From Castor canadensis (Eukaryota; Chordata; Mammalia; Rodentia; Castoridae), in contig NC_133389.1 in NCBI RefSeq assembly GCF_047511655.1, forward strand, positions 152,349,973 through 152,413,972: a stretch of DNA of 64,000 nucleotides, given 5' to 3'. Below the pieces are notes generated by a model. That model was not told the DNA's origin, made no database searches, and saw nothing but the letters and a program-made list of their open reading frames with translations. Below are positions 1 through 11,261 of this stretch, one piece after another. The stretch's first letter is position 1, and each line of letters begins with the position of its first letter. The translations under genes and the position numbers were made by a program.

Positions 1-479
1 TTAAATTTATTTATAGTGTCTATTATAGCCTGTACCATGGTAAATCCAAAGCAATTGAAAAATGTAATCCTTATTTATGATATAAAAATAGAGGCAGAGA
101 CATCAATCTAAGAAATTATATAATTAAATATGACAAAGTATGATATGGGTATATAGATACTGAAGATTCCAAAGAAAGACAAGTATTATCTGACATAGCT
201 AACACTGGGATCACGTGGTTGCTTAGATGTGCTTGCTCACCAGTGATTGTTTTTCTCGCTTTTGTGGCCCACGGCCAGAGTCCATTATCCAGCTTCCAGT
301 GCAGTTAGACCCAGCCATGTGCCTGCTCTGGGCCACAGAACAGTGAACAGGAGTGACAGGCGTACTTCTAGGTCCATAAAAACCTCTCAGTCATCACTGA
401 TGACGACTAAGCAGGAAGGTAGAAGCCTGATGGCTGAGAACAATGATTTGGATGTTGATAAGGAATCACATCCTAGACT

Positions 480-960
480 GCTGACTTTAACAAAACAGCT
501 TGTGACATAAAGCAGGGTATTGCTGGTCTGCAGAACTCAACGCCCATAACAAACAACAGCCCCAGTCTGACCAGCTGAGGCCAAAAACTCATTCCGTCTG
601 GCATATGGGAGGAGTTGATGACCAGTAGCCCTGTCTCTGAGAGTTAATGACACATAACCCAGTTTTCCAAGACTGACCACCCGCATCTGTGCAGACCCCA
701 ATGAAAGCTTGAAGTCCTGGGACCTGCAGCGCTCCTTCTTGAGTCTGCTCACCCTCCTGTTGATACATTTTGCTTTGCTTTCTCTTTGCTTTACACGAAT
801 AAACCTGCCCTGTGACCCTCTTGTGTTCTGCTGCCCGCTGCTTCTCTTATCAGCACCTTCCTTAATAAACTTCTTGATTCTCCTACTTGCTTGTCTTGGT
901 AAATTCTCTTACCAACCCACAGCACCAAAAATCCCCAGACAATCACTCTTTTGCCATCAC
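480..960 (+). mobile_element. Probable LTR, sense
   Basis: GC-balanced block with two polyadenylation signals (AATAAA at 798-803 and 864-869) followed by a U5-like pyrimidine-rich end (CTTGGTAAATTCTCTTACCA). No open gene. Class not assigned. Confidence 0.45.
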
Positions 961-1029
961 TTCTCCTTCTGATTGGAGATGACAAAGAAAAGGGTGGAGC
1001 TACAAGATGGAAAGGCCAGAGTCCCTAAA

Positions 1030-1245
1030 TGATGACATGGAGCAGAAATCCTCCCCCTTCTCATGCGCTCTCTTTCTTCCCACATCTGTGTCTCCCATCT
1101 TACTTCTTTCCTTCTCTCTTCCTTCCTCTTCTTCTACCCTTTCACCAACCCACATTGAACTGTGAACCAGAAAAATAAACTCTTATTATATTAAGCTACT
1201 AGAACTTCAAGGTTCATTTATTATCGAAATTGAGGTTATTTACCA
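1030..1245 (+). mobile_element. Possible LTR 3' end (MaLR-like)
   Basis: Ends with ACCAGAAAAATAAACTCTTA and a 'ttaagctact' stretch, resembling the ends of old MaLR/ERVL LTRs. Confidence 0.4.
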
Positions 1246-1379
1246 ACATAACACACAAAGGAATATATACTTGGAAGGGTTATTTCCTTCACTGAGGTGT
1301 CCTACTCCTTTGAGACCATTTCCTCTTTTGCCCAAATGGAAGTGGGTCTGTAGAATGAAGAATCAACCTTACCTAAAAA

Positions 1380-1885
1380 GAGGTCTGGCCTTTACCGTCA
1401 ACTAATAGGAAGGCAAATGTCCTGCCTTAGAGAAATGTCTGTCTGCCTGCGGTTCTGGCTGCTGGACAGTCTAACAGTGTGATTTAGGACAACAGCTGTG
1501 CTATACCAGTTCTGACACCCCTGGGAGGTGTGGACACTGAACGCCAGCCACACCAGCAGAATAAGCAGTATGTGATCGAGCTCCAGTAAAAGACTCTGGA
1601 CACAAAGGCTCAGGTGGGCTTCCCCAGTTAGCAATAAATTGTGTGTACCTTTGCACACAGTGACCAGGATGAGGTAACGCCATGCATGACTGCACAGGGA
1701 GAAGGTGACCAGAAGGACTGCGCTGAAACTTTCCTGTTCTCAACCCATGTATCTCTTCCCTTGGCTGATTTTAATTTTTATCTTTCCCTGTAATAAACAG
1801 TACTGTGATTATAACAGCTTTCAGTGACTTCTCTGACTCTTTCAGGAGAATTATCAAACCTGGGATGGTTTTGGGCACCCCCCCC
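1380..1885 (+). mobile_element. ERVL-class LTR, sense
   Basis: Ends with TAATAAACAGTACTGTGATT and GAGAATTATCAAACCTGGGA, typical of an old ERVL LTR; AATAAA at 1792-1797. The poly-C stretch at 1880-1890 marks its edge. ORFs on the - strand here are noise. Confidence 0.6.
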
Positions 1886-2325
1886 CCACCGCCGCAAACT
1901 TGCAGTTGTCTTGTGAGGACCATTTCCTCCTACTTCACCATTTAGCTAAGCCTAGTAGAGCCCTTTTAATAAATTTATATGATGTTACCCTTCTGACTTG
2001 GCCATAGCTAATTGAACCGGATATGGGGGAACACGTGACCCAAGATGAACCAATCAAACTCCTTCTTCTGGAAATTTGGATAAAGATCTAGTTTGTTTCC
2101 ATTAGGTGCTTGAACCATAATCTCAGGTGACTTAAAATGGATCTGGTGGCCCTTTCCTGTTAAGAGCATGGAGAGACAGAGGAAGCTACAGACATGGAGG
2201 GAAATTAAATAGACATGAGACCACATGGTTCCAGATATAGAGAGAGCATGATAGATGAAGTAGCTGTTGTGATTTCCTGAAGCTTTCCAGTTCCTGGCTC
2301 CAGTCCCCCCAGAGGCCTGACTACT

Positions 2326-2468
2326 TCTTTTTTTTTTTTTTTTTTTTTTGTGGTGCCAGGGGTTGAACTCAGGGCCTTGACCTTGAGCCACTCCACCAGC
2401 CCTATTTTTGTGAAAGGTTTTTCAAGATAGGGTCTTGCTGATCTATTTGCCCAGGCTAGCTTCGAACT
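2326..2468 (-). mobile_element. SINE, antisense, with target-site duplication
   Basis: T run followed by GTTGAACTCAGGGCC (ID-like box B region in reverse) and the start of the B1-like half. Duplication GCCTGACTACT at 2315-2325 and 2469-2479. Confidence 0.85.
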
Positions 2469-2770
2469 GCCTGACTACTCCTTGTCGCTGTTTCTTTATA
2501 ATAAGTTACCAGCTGGGAAGTTTTCTCCTGCTTGCAACAAAAAGAACCTTGACATGCTCTATATTTTGAAGTACCTTGTATGCAATATGAGACAATGAAG
2601 TACAGAAAGGGAAAGTGCCAAAGTGCCAGACCTATGTTCCAGGTCTCCATGCCCACTTTCTTGTCCTGAAATCTTCTACTTGTCCTAACCAGTCTGGGTT
2701 TCGATTTCATTATTGTAACATGCAGGATGGGAACAAAGGGCACTTAACAATTTTAATGGTCTTGGCTGTT

Positions 2771-2866
2771 ATTTATTTATTTATTTTTGCAGTGGTAGAG
2801 TTTGAACCCAGGGCTTTGCACTTGCTAGGCTAGCGGCTACCACTTGAGCTATGCCCCCGTCCCCCC
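2771..2866 (-). mobile_element. ID-like SINE, antisense
   Basis: GAGTTTGAACCCAGGGCTTT then CTACCACTTGAGC; ATTT-rich tail remnant in front. Confidence 0.75.
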
Positions 2867-2869
2867 CCC

Positions 2870-3414
2870 TTGCCTTTGACTGTGATTTCATGCGATTCTC
2901 ATTCTAATCACGTGAAGTTGGCAGGACAAGCATTATCTCTCCCTTTTACATATTCGTGAACTGAGTTCTCAGAGCTAGATCTGTTCCCATGGGAACAGGA
3001 CCTAGTAGCACACTGTGGGCTGGGGATGTGGAACCATGTAGAAAATTGTGGGGTTCTTTTAAATTCACTTTCTGAAAAACAAAAGGTTGCTCAAAAGGGA
3101 GATCTCACTTTGCACAAAAAAGAGGGGGTTTTCTTCCTCTAAACATAATGCACACAAACTGACCCTAGCATTTTTTTTTAATCAGGCAAAATCATGTCAG
3201 TTTGAAACAAGAAGTCTTAAAGAGAATAATAAGTCACATATAGGCAGTTTTCATACAGAGTTGTCCTAATCTGGGGATAATTCTGCCCAGGAAGCTTGAA
3301 AAGTTGTCCCAAAGTTACAGAGCACATTACCCCTCACATTCGGGAAGGCTGAAGGAAGCCAGGCTTAGGCTCATGTTGAGGAGACCTTGGTATTTTTTAA
3401 AATACCCTTCAATA
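2870..3414. other. Intergenic; MIR-like piece then nothing recognised
   Basis: 2880-3000 has MIR-type text (CTCCCTTTTACATATTCGTG). The rest shows no gene or clear repeat. Confidence 0.4.
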
Positions 3415-3492
3415 TATTTTTTTTCCTGTGCTGGGGCTCAAACCCAGGGCCTCAGATGTGCTAAGCAATCTCTCCACCACTGAGCTTCATCT
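3415..3492 (-). mobile_element. ID-like SINE, antisense
   Basis: CTGGGGCTCAAACCCAGGGC and CCACCACTGAGC. Confidence 0.7.
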
Positions 3493-3759
3493 AAGTCTGG
3501 TAGTCACTCTTGATTGATACAAATTTCTAGAGTCATTGCAAACCCTGCCACGTATACATCTACTAAGTAACACACTTTGATTGAGACAAACAAAATTACC
3601 TGAAGCTCTGCTTACTTCCCACACTTCTCTCACATTTGACCTTTCAAATCTCTGCATAAATAGTTGAAAAGGTTGAATATTGCCTTTGCCTACTAAGTGC
3701 TTCTCTAAAGCTAGGATTTAATGTCTAGTGAGTATGTGCCAAACTGGTGACATCCAATG

Positions 3760-4250
3760 TCATTCTCCTTCAGTGATAACTCAGGTGCCCTCTGTTGGGA
3801 GACCTGCCCCCATGGACTCTGAGTATCGTGAACTCTTACTGAGTGTGCCAGGCAACAGAACTTATCAGTCTTATGATACGGAGCGGTTTTTACAGCTAGT
3901 CACACAGAAAACTAGGCAGGACAAGGTGAATACAGTGACTAACTGATTGCTCACTCCCCAGAGGGAGGGAGACTGGCTTCTTTGTTGCTTGCTGTAATAT
4001 TTGCTGCTTGCTCAGAAAGTCCTGAGTCCCTGTCTCAGATTCCGGTCCTATTATGCGACCTGTTGCAGGTACAGGTATCATCTGGGCCCGTTGCATTTCA
4101 TCCCTGGAGCTTGTGGGGCAAGAGGAACAAATGCAAGCATGCTGATGCTCATCTATGGGCTGGGCCGAGAGTAATAAAGTCCTCTGCGTCTGACCCAGGA
4201 GTTTCATGTCCTCTGCTAGAATCCTTGAAGCGCACAGGCTAACTTACTAA
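3760..4250 (+). mobile_element. Probable solo LTR, sense
   Basis: Contains AATAAA at 4173-4178 followed by a short U5-like tail (TCTGCGTCTGACCCAGGAGT). No internal ERV sequence on either side. Confidence 0.5.
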
Positions 4251-4254
4251 CTTG

Positions 4255-5285
4255 CAATTAGCCTTCACAGTGCTTCTGCCCTCCCCTCCACTTGTTCCGT
4301 TTTCACACCCACCTGGTCTTCCCTAGTCTCTGGGTCATGGGGTTGTTTGACTCTTGTCATAGTCAGAGAAATTAAGGCTGATAAGGACTTTAAGACTCTG
4401 TAGTTTTTCATTCTACAAGAATTTTCTGAGGACCAATGCCAGTTCTATGCAACAAGGAGCAAAATCAACTAAGTGCCTTTCCTTGTGAAGACTACATCCT
4501 AGTGGGAGAGACAATCCCCCCAAATAAATATATAATTTTCTATAGTGACAGGTGACTTGAAGAAAAACGATCAGGGTAAGAGGATGGAGCCTTTATAGAT
4601 GGGGTGGTCAGAAAAGAAGCTCCAAGGTAATGTACTTTGAGCAGAGGCTAAAGAAAGTGAGGGGTGAGACGTGGGAAAAGGGAGAACAGAGAAAGCTCAG
4701 AGGCAAGAAGCCTGGAATAGTTCATGAAGAGCAGGAGGCTGGTAGACCTGGAATGAAGGAGTACCTAGGAATTTGATCTCATAGCCTGGCAGGCCTCTTC
4801 ATTAAAGGTGGCATTGAGCATTGCAAGGAAGTGATAGTACAATAACCACACTTCCCAAGGATCTTCTTTCTCTCTGGTTTTGGTTTCTTGACCAATAAAC
4901 TTCTCTCTACTAAATAACCACCTAACCCACCATCCACATTATATTTCTTTTCTTCTTATTCTGGCTCCAAACTCACTTGCTTACATATTTTTCCTCACCA
5001 GATGAACCAGGATGTGCACTCATTTTAATCACACAGAATGCCTTTCCCCTATGTCAACTGTGCAGTGTGTCCAAGAACTAGGAGACATAGCATGGGTGGG
5101 AATAACTTGGGAAATGGGGCTGGATGGTGGTAGAGCTGAAGATGGCAGAGATGGTTGGATATTATGACAGTATGACTACCATCAGTACTTCTTTATGCAT
5201 GAGGGATGTAATGTCCAAAAAGATTAAACGGTGCCCAAAGTTACAAAGCAAAGTGATAGCAGAGCTCAGAGTAAGATCCTAGTAT
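4255..5285. other. Intergenic with old, unassigned mammalian repeat
   Basis: 4390-4860 reads like an ancient mammal-wide repeat (CATCCTAGTGGGAGAGACAA, GGGGTGGTCAGAAAAG). 4900-5285 shows nothing recognisable. Confidence 0.4.
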
Positions 5286-5740
5286 TATGGCCCAAATATA
5301 TCCACCAAAATACACATGTTGAAACTTAATTGCTAAGTGGGGCCTTTAAGAAGTTGCTAGTACTGGGTACTGTAGCCCACACCTGTAGTCCCAGATACTC
5401 AGGAGACTGAGGCAGGATAATCATTTGAGCCAGTAGTCAGAGACCAACCTGGGCAACACAGCAAGATCTTGGTACTTAAAAAAAAAAAAGAAGTTGTTAG
5501 GTCATGAGGGCTTCTCTTGGTGGATAGAATTAATCCCCTTACAAAAGAGGCTTCACATGGTGTTCAGCCCTCGTGCTCCTCTGCCCCTTCTGCCATATGA
5601 GGACACAGAGTTCATTCCCTCACTATGACACAGCATGAAGGCTCCATCTTGGAAGTGGAAACTAGACTCTCAGCAGACACTGAACCTGCCAGCTCCTTGA
5701 TCTTGGACTCCTAATGTATAATTTTTTCTGCCACTGTGTA
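5286..5740 (+). mobile_element. MaLR LTR (MLT1/MST-like), split by a SINE
   Basis: Recognisable text: TTAGGTCATGAGGGCTTCTC, ATATGAGGACACAGAG, and CTCCTTGATCTTGGACTC near the end. A B1-like SINE has inserted at 5358-5492 and the LTR resumes after it with a short repeated AGAAGTTG. Confidence 0.8.
5358..5492 (+). mobile_element. B1-like SINE inside the MaLR LTR
   Basis: CCACACCTGTAGTCCCAGAT, then TTGAGCCAGTAG and an A tail at 5478-5489. Confidence 0.85.
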
Positions 5741-5998
5741 TAAGTACACTTCGTGGTGGAATGGAGTGGTAGAATCAGTAGAGGAGTCTGGGTTTAACAC
5801 CAGCTGTAGCCACTTGTTGATTGTCATTTTCCTCTCTAAAATATGTGGATATCCATTTAGTGATGTGCCTAGGCCCCTCTTTTCATTGGGTTATAGTGAA
5901 AGCAGTCATGTTTGTATACTATGAATAACTTCATATATTCACACCCCCCCAACACACATACACACAATTAGTTTGGGATGGTCAAGAGTATTTCCTTA

Positions 5999-6118
5999 GC
6001 TAGGAAAGGTGGCTCACACCTGTAATCTCAACACTCAGTAGGCTAAGACAGGTGGATTGAGAATTTGAGGCCATCCTGGGGTACAATGGGAGACTCTGTC
6101 TCAAAGCCCGCCCCCTCC
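5999..6118 (+). mobile_element. B1-like SINE
   Basis: GTGGCTCACACCTGTAATCT to GAGACTCTGTCTCAAAG. Confidence 0.85.
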
Positions 6119-6372
6119 AAATTACTTCCTTGAGGGTCTATTTCCAGTTTATTACTGCAATGCATACCATAGCTACTCAAATAGTTATTGCTATTATTAT
6201 TTCATCTCCCAACTCCCTACTTCCTACACACCCATGAACACTGGGCCAGCTGTTCCATACATACGACTTTCCCATCATAACACATATGCAACCTTTACAG
6301 TGGACAAGCATGCTAAGTATGTGCGAAGGGCAGTGGGAACCCACAAAAGGGAATGGCAGCTCTTTTAGGAAA

Positions 6373-6423
6373 TGTAAGGAAATATAAGCCCCAAAGTGAC
6401 CACGTGGAGAGAGGAGTGATCTG
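6373..6423 (-). mobile_element. Detached U5-like fragment of the same LTR family
   Basis: 51 bp (TGTAAGGAAATATAAGCCCC to GATCTG) match the terminal 49 bp of the LTR at 8827-8875 with one substitution and a 2-bp gap, in the same orientation. Beyond 6423 similarity stops abruptly. Confidence 0.75.
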
Positions 6424-6484
6424 AGTGACTCTGAGTCCACTGTGGTATGCTTTCTGATAGGTTGTTGCTGTAAAGTTGTTATTT

Positions 6485-6585
6485 TACATTGACACCTGAC
6501 ACTCTGGAGAGCAAATCTCTGAACTGTTCTGGGCCTCAGTTTCCTCGCTTGAAGAATGAGGGATCTGGTCTAGGTTAAACTATGT
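6485..6585. mobile_element. MIR fragment
   Basis: GGGCCTCAGTTTCCTCGCTT is the MIR core style. Confidence 0.6.
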
Positions 6586-6639
6586 TTTTCTACTATGAGA
6601 TGGCTGAAGTGACATTAATGCCACTTATCTTTACCATTT

Positions 6640-6830
6640 TTTATTTTTTTTTAGTAATGCTGGGGAATTGAACCCAGGGCTTTGCACATGCTGGGCAGAC
6701 ATTCTCCCATTGAGTTACTCCCACAGCCCCAAATATTATTATTATTATTATTTCTTACTTTGGCTGTACTGGGCTTGAACTCAGGACTTTCTGCTTGTAA
6801 AGTGGCACTCTACTGCTTGAGCCATATAAT
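6640..6830 (-). mobile_element. Two adjacent ID-like SINE halves, antisense
   Basis: GGGAATTGAACCCAGGGCTT at about 6663 and GGGCTTGAACTCAGGACTTT at about 6770, each followed by a box A-like end; an ATT repeat lies between them. Confidence 0.75.
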
Positions 6831-7829
6831 CATTTCCAACCTGAGTGACCTGGGCCAGAACCCATTGCTTTTCTAATGAGAGAAATTTGTATAGGGGACC
6901 TCAATTTACTTTTTTTTTTTTTTACTTTTATAGAAAATGTCTAATTGGAGTATGGTATTATAATTTAAGGAACCCTGTGAAGGCCACTTCTCTTGGTCAC
7001 CCAAGGCATACTGAGGCTGACCTCAGTACAAAGCTTCCAACATCTACCAGCCAAAGACTGGAAGATGCAGGTCCCATCCAGAAAGAACAATACATTAGGA
7101 TCCTGTCTTTTAGCTAACAGCAGGCAGCCTCTTTAATAAAGGCTACCTTTTAACAAAGAAATCATTTGTAAAGTTAGAGAAGGGCATTCAGAGGGCATTT
7201 CAGGCCAATAACAGTGCTATACGGGACAACTAGTGTTAATATTTGGAGGGAAAAATTTATGCTGAGGCCAAAGGTATAGAAAATTCTAAATGAGAAATTT
7301 AGAGACCACAGTAATGTCTATTTAGTTATTTCTGGAACTATAACCTTTGCTAACAATTGACTTACAAGGGTCTGATGCCCTGAGGTGTGAGGTGGGGCTA
7401 GGAGCAGGACTTGTGCAAGGCGCCACTCCCTCCACACACACCTGGGACAAATGACCCTGACTGCCTAGGCCTGATCCTGCAGCCTGTTGCCCCTCCCCCC
7501 TTCCTGTGTACTCTGCACGCGTTTATTCTAGGGGAAGTGGCAGTGGGCCACAGCCATCGCCACGTGTGGCTGGCAGCCCAGGATGTACTGGGTCCTCTCT
7601 ATGGATTTTCTTAGCTATGGCAGGCGTTTTTGCTGTGTCCAGAAGCCAGCATCCTGTGCACAGGTGTGCCTGTTTGCTTTCCCTCCTCCCCTTGTTGGGG
7701 CGGAGTTGCAGCGTGAGTGTGGCAGCTGCAGGTTTTTGTAAGCGCTTTTGTAAAGCATCTGACTTAAAGTTACTTTAGACTGAGAAGCCTGGCAAACTAG
7801 TTGGAATAACTCAAGTCATAAGGTACCAT
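6831..7829. other. Intergenic, no gene recognised
   Basis: 7380-7770 is GC-richer than its neighbours with short ORFs, but no domain, splice signal or repeat family could be assigned. It may be the eroded interior of the ERV that ends at 9.2 kb. Confidence 0.35.
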
Positions 7830-8340
7830 GCTACAGGTTGTTCATGGGAGGCAGGGTCCCAGTAAGCCCAGGGAAGAGAAGACAGACAGAGACAAAGGAC
7901 ACGTGGGAGGAGAAAGGTATGGTAAGCAGTGCAAGAAGTCTGTTTACATGGGGAAGGAGGAGTTTTGGAGAGGAATTGGCTGATTTAGAAACTGGTTTAC
8001 AGGCTGATAGAATCTACGCCGGGGAACAGAAAGTACAGAGGGAGGGTTTGAAGTCAGAGAGCCGGATTTAGACGGAGGTATGAAAAGGCTTGGACATAAT
8101 GGAATCTCTCCCCATCGTCCCGATTGCTCGCAGTAGTTATATGTCCCATAAAAGGTTGGGACTTAAAGACCTGAAAAGGGGCCAGTGATTTTGGTTGTCT
8201 AAAGGATAAGTGGGCCAGATTTGAGTGCAAAAGCGGATTAAATTCTTTGGTTTTATGTCTGGGGTCAAACCCAAGTTGTCTAAATTATTGAGGAGGCATC
8301 TCAATGGGGAGTCAGACAGCAAAGAGGAGGTGGCCCCCAT
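7830..8340 (-). pseudogene. Gammaretrovirus-like gag remnant
   Basis: After a leader of about 470 bp (8806-8341) a - strand ATG at 8340 opens a 67-codon frame. It begins MGATSSLLSDSPLRCLL and contains IKPKNLIRFCTQIWP, the style of a gamma-type matrix protein N-terminus with a myristoylation-type MG. A stop follows at about 8137. Matrix-like text resumes in other frames just beyond (YCEQSGRWGEI, then VQAFSYLRLNPAL, CTFCSPA), showing at least two frameshifts, and then decays. No protease, polymerase or envelope remnant could be recognised below about 7.83 kb. Non-functional. Confidence 0.75.
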
Positions 8341-8806
8341 AGTGGGAGCCGGTTGGAAGGATATATGGAGTCACGGAGCATCCCCACGTGGCTTGAATAT
8401 CCTGAGAATGGTACAAGGCACATGAGAAACAGTCATCACTGTGTTCAAGTGGCTTGTAGGGCCCCCGGGCCCGGAGGCTGTGGGTCACCCGGCGCCGGGC
8501 TTTGCAGATGGGCGGTCTCTGAGACCAATGACAAAAATAGACCCAAGCCGAACAGAGGGAAGGGAACCCCCCTCTACCATCTGAGTCCCAGAGATATCTG
8601 AAAAAGGGGGGGTGTTGAAACCCCAGAGACACCAAAGGGAGAGACTGCAAAGGGAGCCCAATAAGGGTATGTGGACTCACCAAAGAATGTCGGGTGTTGG
8701 ATGCAAGCAGGGCGATCGGGAGGATGAGTCCTGGCCAGTCACGTCTTCAGGGTGGTCGTGGGGTGAGTTGGAATGGGGGTCCCACCAGGATTACTGGGAA
8801 GCCCCC

Positions 8807-8824
8807 ATCTGAGTCACGGCACCA
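8807..8824 (-). other. Retroviral primer binding site, tRNA-His type
   Basis: Plus strand reads ATCTGAGTCACGGCACCA, which equals the 3' end of tRNA-His including CCA with one mismatch (17 of 18). It sits 2 nt inside the LTR end, where a retroviral PBS belongs. Confidence 0.85.
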
Positions 8825-8826
8825 AA

Positions 8827-9215
8827 TGTAAGGAAATATAGGCCCCAAAGTGACCACGTGGAGAGGAGTGATCTGGCCAAGAGATTCTTTATTGCTGTGT
8901 GGGAGAGTGAGAGAGCCGAGGGAGAACCAAGAGAGAGAGGGAGAACAGGGCACGGGCTTAAACACCCCTCAGTGAGACTCAGCATGATCTGATTGATTAG
9001 GATCTTATGGTTCATGCTGATTGGAGGTTGGGGCAGAAGGAGGGTTCAAGCTAGACTTGAGGCAGGACTGTGACCCTGGGAGGCAGGACTGTGACCCTGG
9101 GAGGCAGGACCGTGACCCTGGAAAACAGAAGCTTAAGGGTGCAGTAAGAACTGAAACCCATTGGCGCCATTATTACCAATAGGAAAGACTAGAATGGTTC
9201 CACTGGGAAGGCTGC
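8827..9215 (-). mobile_element. ERV LTR (5' LTR of the - strand element); outer edge uncertain
   Basis: On the - strand the LTR ends CCTTACA directly before a 2-nt spacer and the primer binding site. It carries a polyadenylation signal (plus strand TTTATT at 8888-8893), a TTTAAG box near 8959, and in its U3 side three direct 21-bp units at 9059-9121. The outer end is not marked by a visible duplication; about 9.15-9.22 kb is a guess. Confidence 0.75.
9059..9121. repeat. Three tandem 21-bp units in the ERV LTR U3
   Basis: GAGGCAGGACTGTGACCCTG plus G at 9059-9079, 9080-9100 and 9101-9121, with one substitution in the third copy. Position in U3 suggests a reduplicated enhancer block, as in many gammaretroviral LTRs. 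Confidence 0.85.
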
Positions 9216-10482
9216 AAGTTAACTGGGACTTGAAGGATGGATTTTGACCAGGCTAACATAAGAAAAGGTTTTTCTAGGTGGAAGACATAACATGAATTTC
9301 AATTATAAACTACTTCTTTTGAAATATGAAGAGCCCACTTCTATAATCATTATATTATTAATGATAATAATATAAATTAGTCTATTGGCTCATTTTACAG
9401 ACTGAAGGTTGCAGGCTGGCATAAGAATTCTGGGTTCCTGGGAAAAAGGGCAAAGAACGGTACAAGTGAAAGTCCATTTCGGGGAAGATATGGCTTACAG
9501 CTCAGAAAATTTCTTATTCAATACATGATGATAGTGATAGAAGATTGATATTAATTTTAGGGGTAAATAAAGGGTGCCAATCTATCAAGACTGATTTAAT
9601 AATGATGATTCTGGAGTAAAAGAGTAGTCATAGTACCTTACTTTTCTGTAGTATCTTGGAATAGCTCTGTAACCATTAATTTGACCCTGTGTGAAGTAGT
9701 GAGGAAAAAGAACATTAATGCTCAGAAAAAGTGTTTTAATCCGTAGCTCAAGGATCACCAAAGGTGGACTAGAATCCAGGCACCTTGGGGAGGCTTAGTA
9801 TTCTTTTCACTACACTTTTGGAATAATCCTGATTGTCTAGAGGACATGGTGAGAGACTTCCAAAAGAATCCACAGGAAGGTGCATACCTACTAACAAAAA
9901 GTTCAAGGCAAAGACTGTGAAAAACTACAGTGTTGTGAAAACAAAGGCCCAGACCAGAACTGCTGGATGATTGTTTTGAGTTCTCTTGATTTCCATCAAG
10001 TTGAGTCCTGCACAGACAGAGACTCAGCCAGCCTTTGTTTCTTGTTTGGCTTGAGTCACTACAGGCAGTTGATCACGTAGCTGTAGTATGCAGCCCAAAC
10101 ACCTGAGGGCTGCTTTCTCCCTACCTGGGCTCTGCCAGGAAAATTCTCAAGTGAGTAGGTGTTATTTGCCAGGAGGGCGCTACACTTAAAAAGCCTAACA
10201 GAGCAAAGAGTCCTTGTTGCTTTTTCTCAGAAACTTTTACATAAGTAGGGAAACTTAGTTGGATATTTTAAAATTACAATTCATTTGTGTTAAACTCTAT
10301 ATTACTTGATCATTGCTTATTTTGTTTTATATATTTTATTTTCTGTTGAACTCTAGGCAAGTACTCTCCACTGAACTACTTCCCCAGCCCCTATTACACT
10401 TATCTTAACTAAAGGGTTCTTTAAGTCATTTGACTCTTTTATGCTAAATTTGATACAGAAAACAAGAATTAAAGAACCTGCT
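9216..10482. other. Intergenic; MIR-like remnant, otherwise unassigned
   Basis: 9640-9800 resembles a MIR. 9920-10190 is a moderately GC-rich block without a recognised family. 10320-10400 holds a decayed ID-like SINE in reverse (CTCCACTGAACTACTTCCCC). Confidence 0.35.
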
Positions 10483-10681
10483 GGGGGCTGGTGACTCATG
10501 CTTATAACCCTAGCCACTCAGGAGGCAGAGATCAGGAGGATCGAAGTTCAAAGGTAGCCTGGGCAAATGGTTCCTGAGACCCTATCTTGAGAAAAACCCA
10601 TCACAAAAAAGGGTTGCTGGAATGGCTCAAGGTGTAGGCCCTGAGTTCAAACACCAGCACGGAAGAAAAAAAAAAAAAAGG
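10483..10681 (+). mobile_element. Dimeric SINE (B1-like plus ID-like)
   Basis: Complete example of the dominant SINE here. Left half starts GGCTGGTGACTCATGC and reaches GAGACCCTATCTTGAG; linker CACAAAAAAGGG; right half GCTGGAATGGCTCAAGG to GAGTTCAAACACCAGC; A tail. The right half carries tRNA-type box A and B sequences, so the element would be a Pol III retroposon moved by L1. Confidence 0.9.
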
Positions 10682-10854
10682 AATTAAAGAACCCAAAAAT
10701 TCTGTATCTTTTAGTTGCCTGTTACTAGACCACAAAGCTAAAGTTGTAAAGTAAATTTGAAAGGGATTTGTTGATAATACTGATATAGTAAAAGTCCTAA
10801 AAGATGTAAGTAAATACATTAATGAAATCTGACTAGGAGGAATCCCAGACAAGT

Positions 10855-10950
10855 TCTCGAAATGTAGTCTGGGATGGCCTTGGACTTGTAATCATCCTGC
10901 CTTAGCTTCCCTAGTGCTGGGATTACACATGTGAACCATCATGTCTGGCC
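10855..10950 (-). mobile_element. B1-like SINE, antisense
   Basis: AGTGCTGGGATTACACATGT and the end CATCATGTCTGGCC. Confidence 0.8.
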
Positions 10951-11261
10951 CAGATGGTTTATTTGTAGAAACTGATAAATTAACCTAAAATTTCATATGC
11001 AAATGAAAGAGACCTAGTAAAGCCAAAATGATCTTGAATAAAATGGTAGGATTCACACTTTCTGATTTCAAAATTTAAATACAAAGTGACAGTAATCAAG
11101 ACAGTGTCATCTTGCATAAGTATATATAAAAAGATGAACGGACTAGAATTGGAACTAGAAATAAAACCATATGCTTAGAGTCAATTAATTTTGCCTGATA
11201 TAAATAAAGACAAAAACTGTGCATACTCAGCAACATGATGAAAGTCAGTTTTCTTTGGCAT

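Noticed and set aside
8312..8683. 123-codon - strand ORF as a viral gene
   Set aside because: It lies mostly in the ERV leader, in another frame from the matrix-like gag start, with no retroviral motif.
9059..9121. CRISPR-like direct repeats
   Set aside because: Three contiguous units without spacers, inside a retroviral LTR in a mammalian genome.
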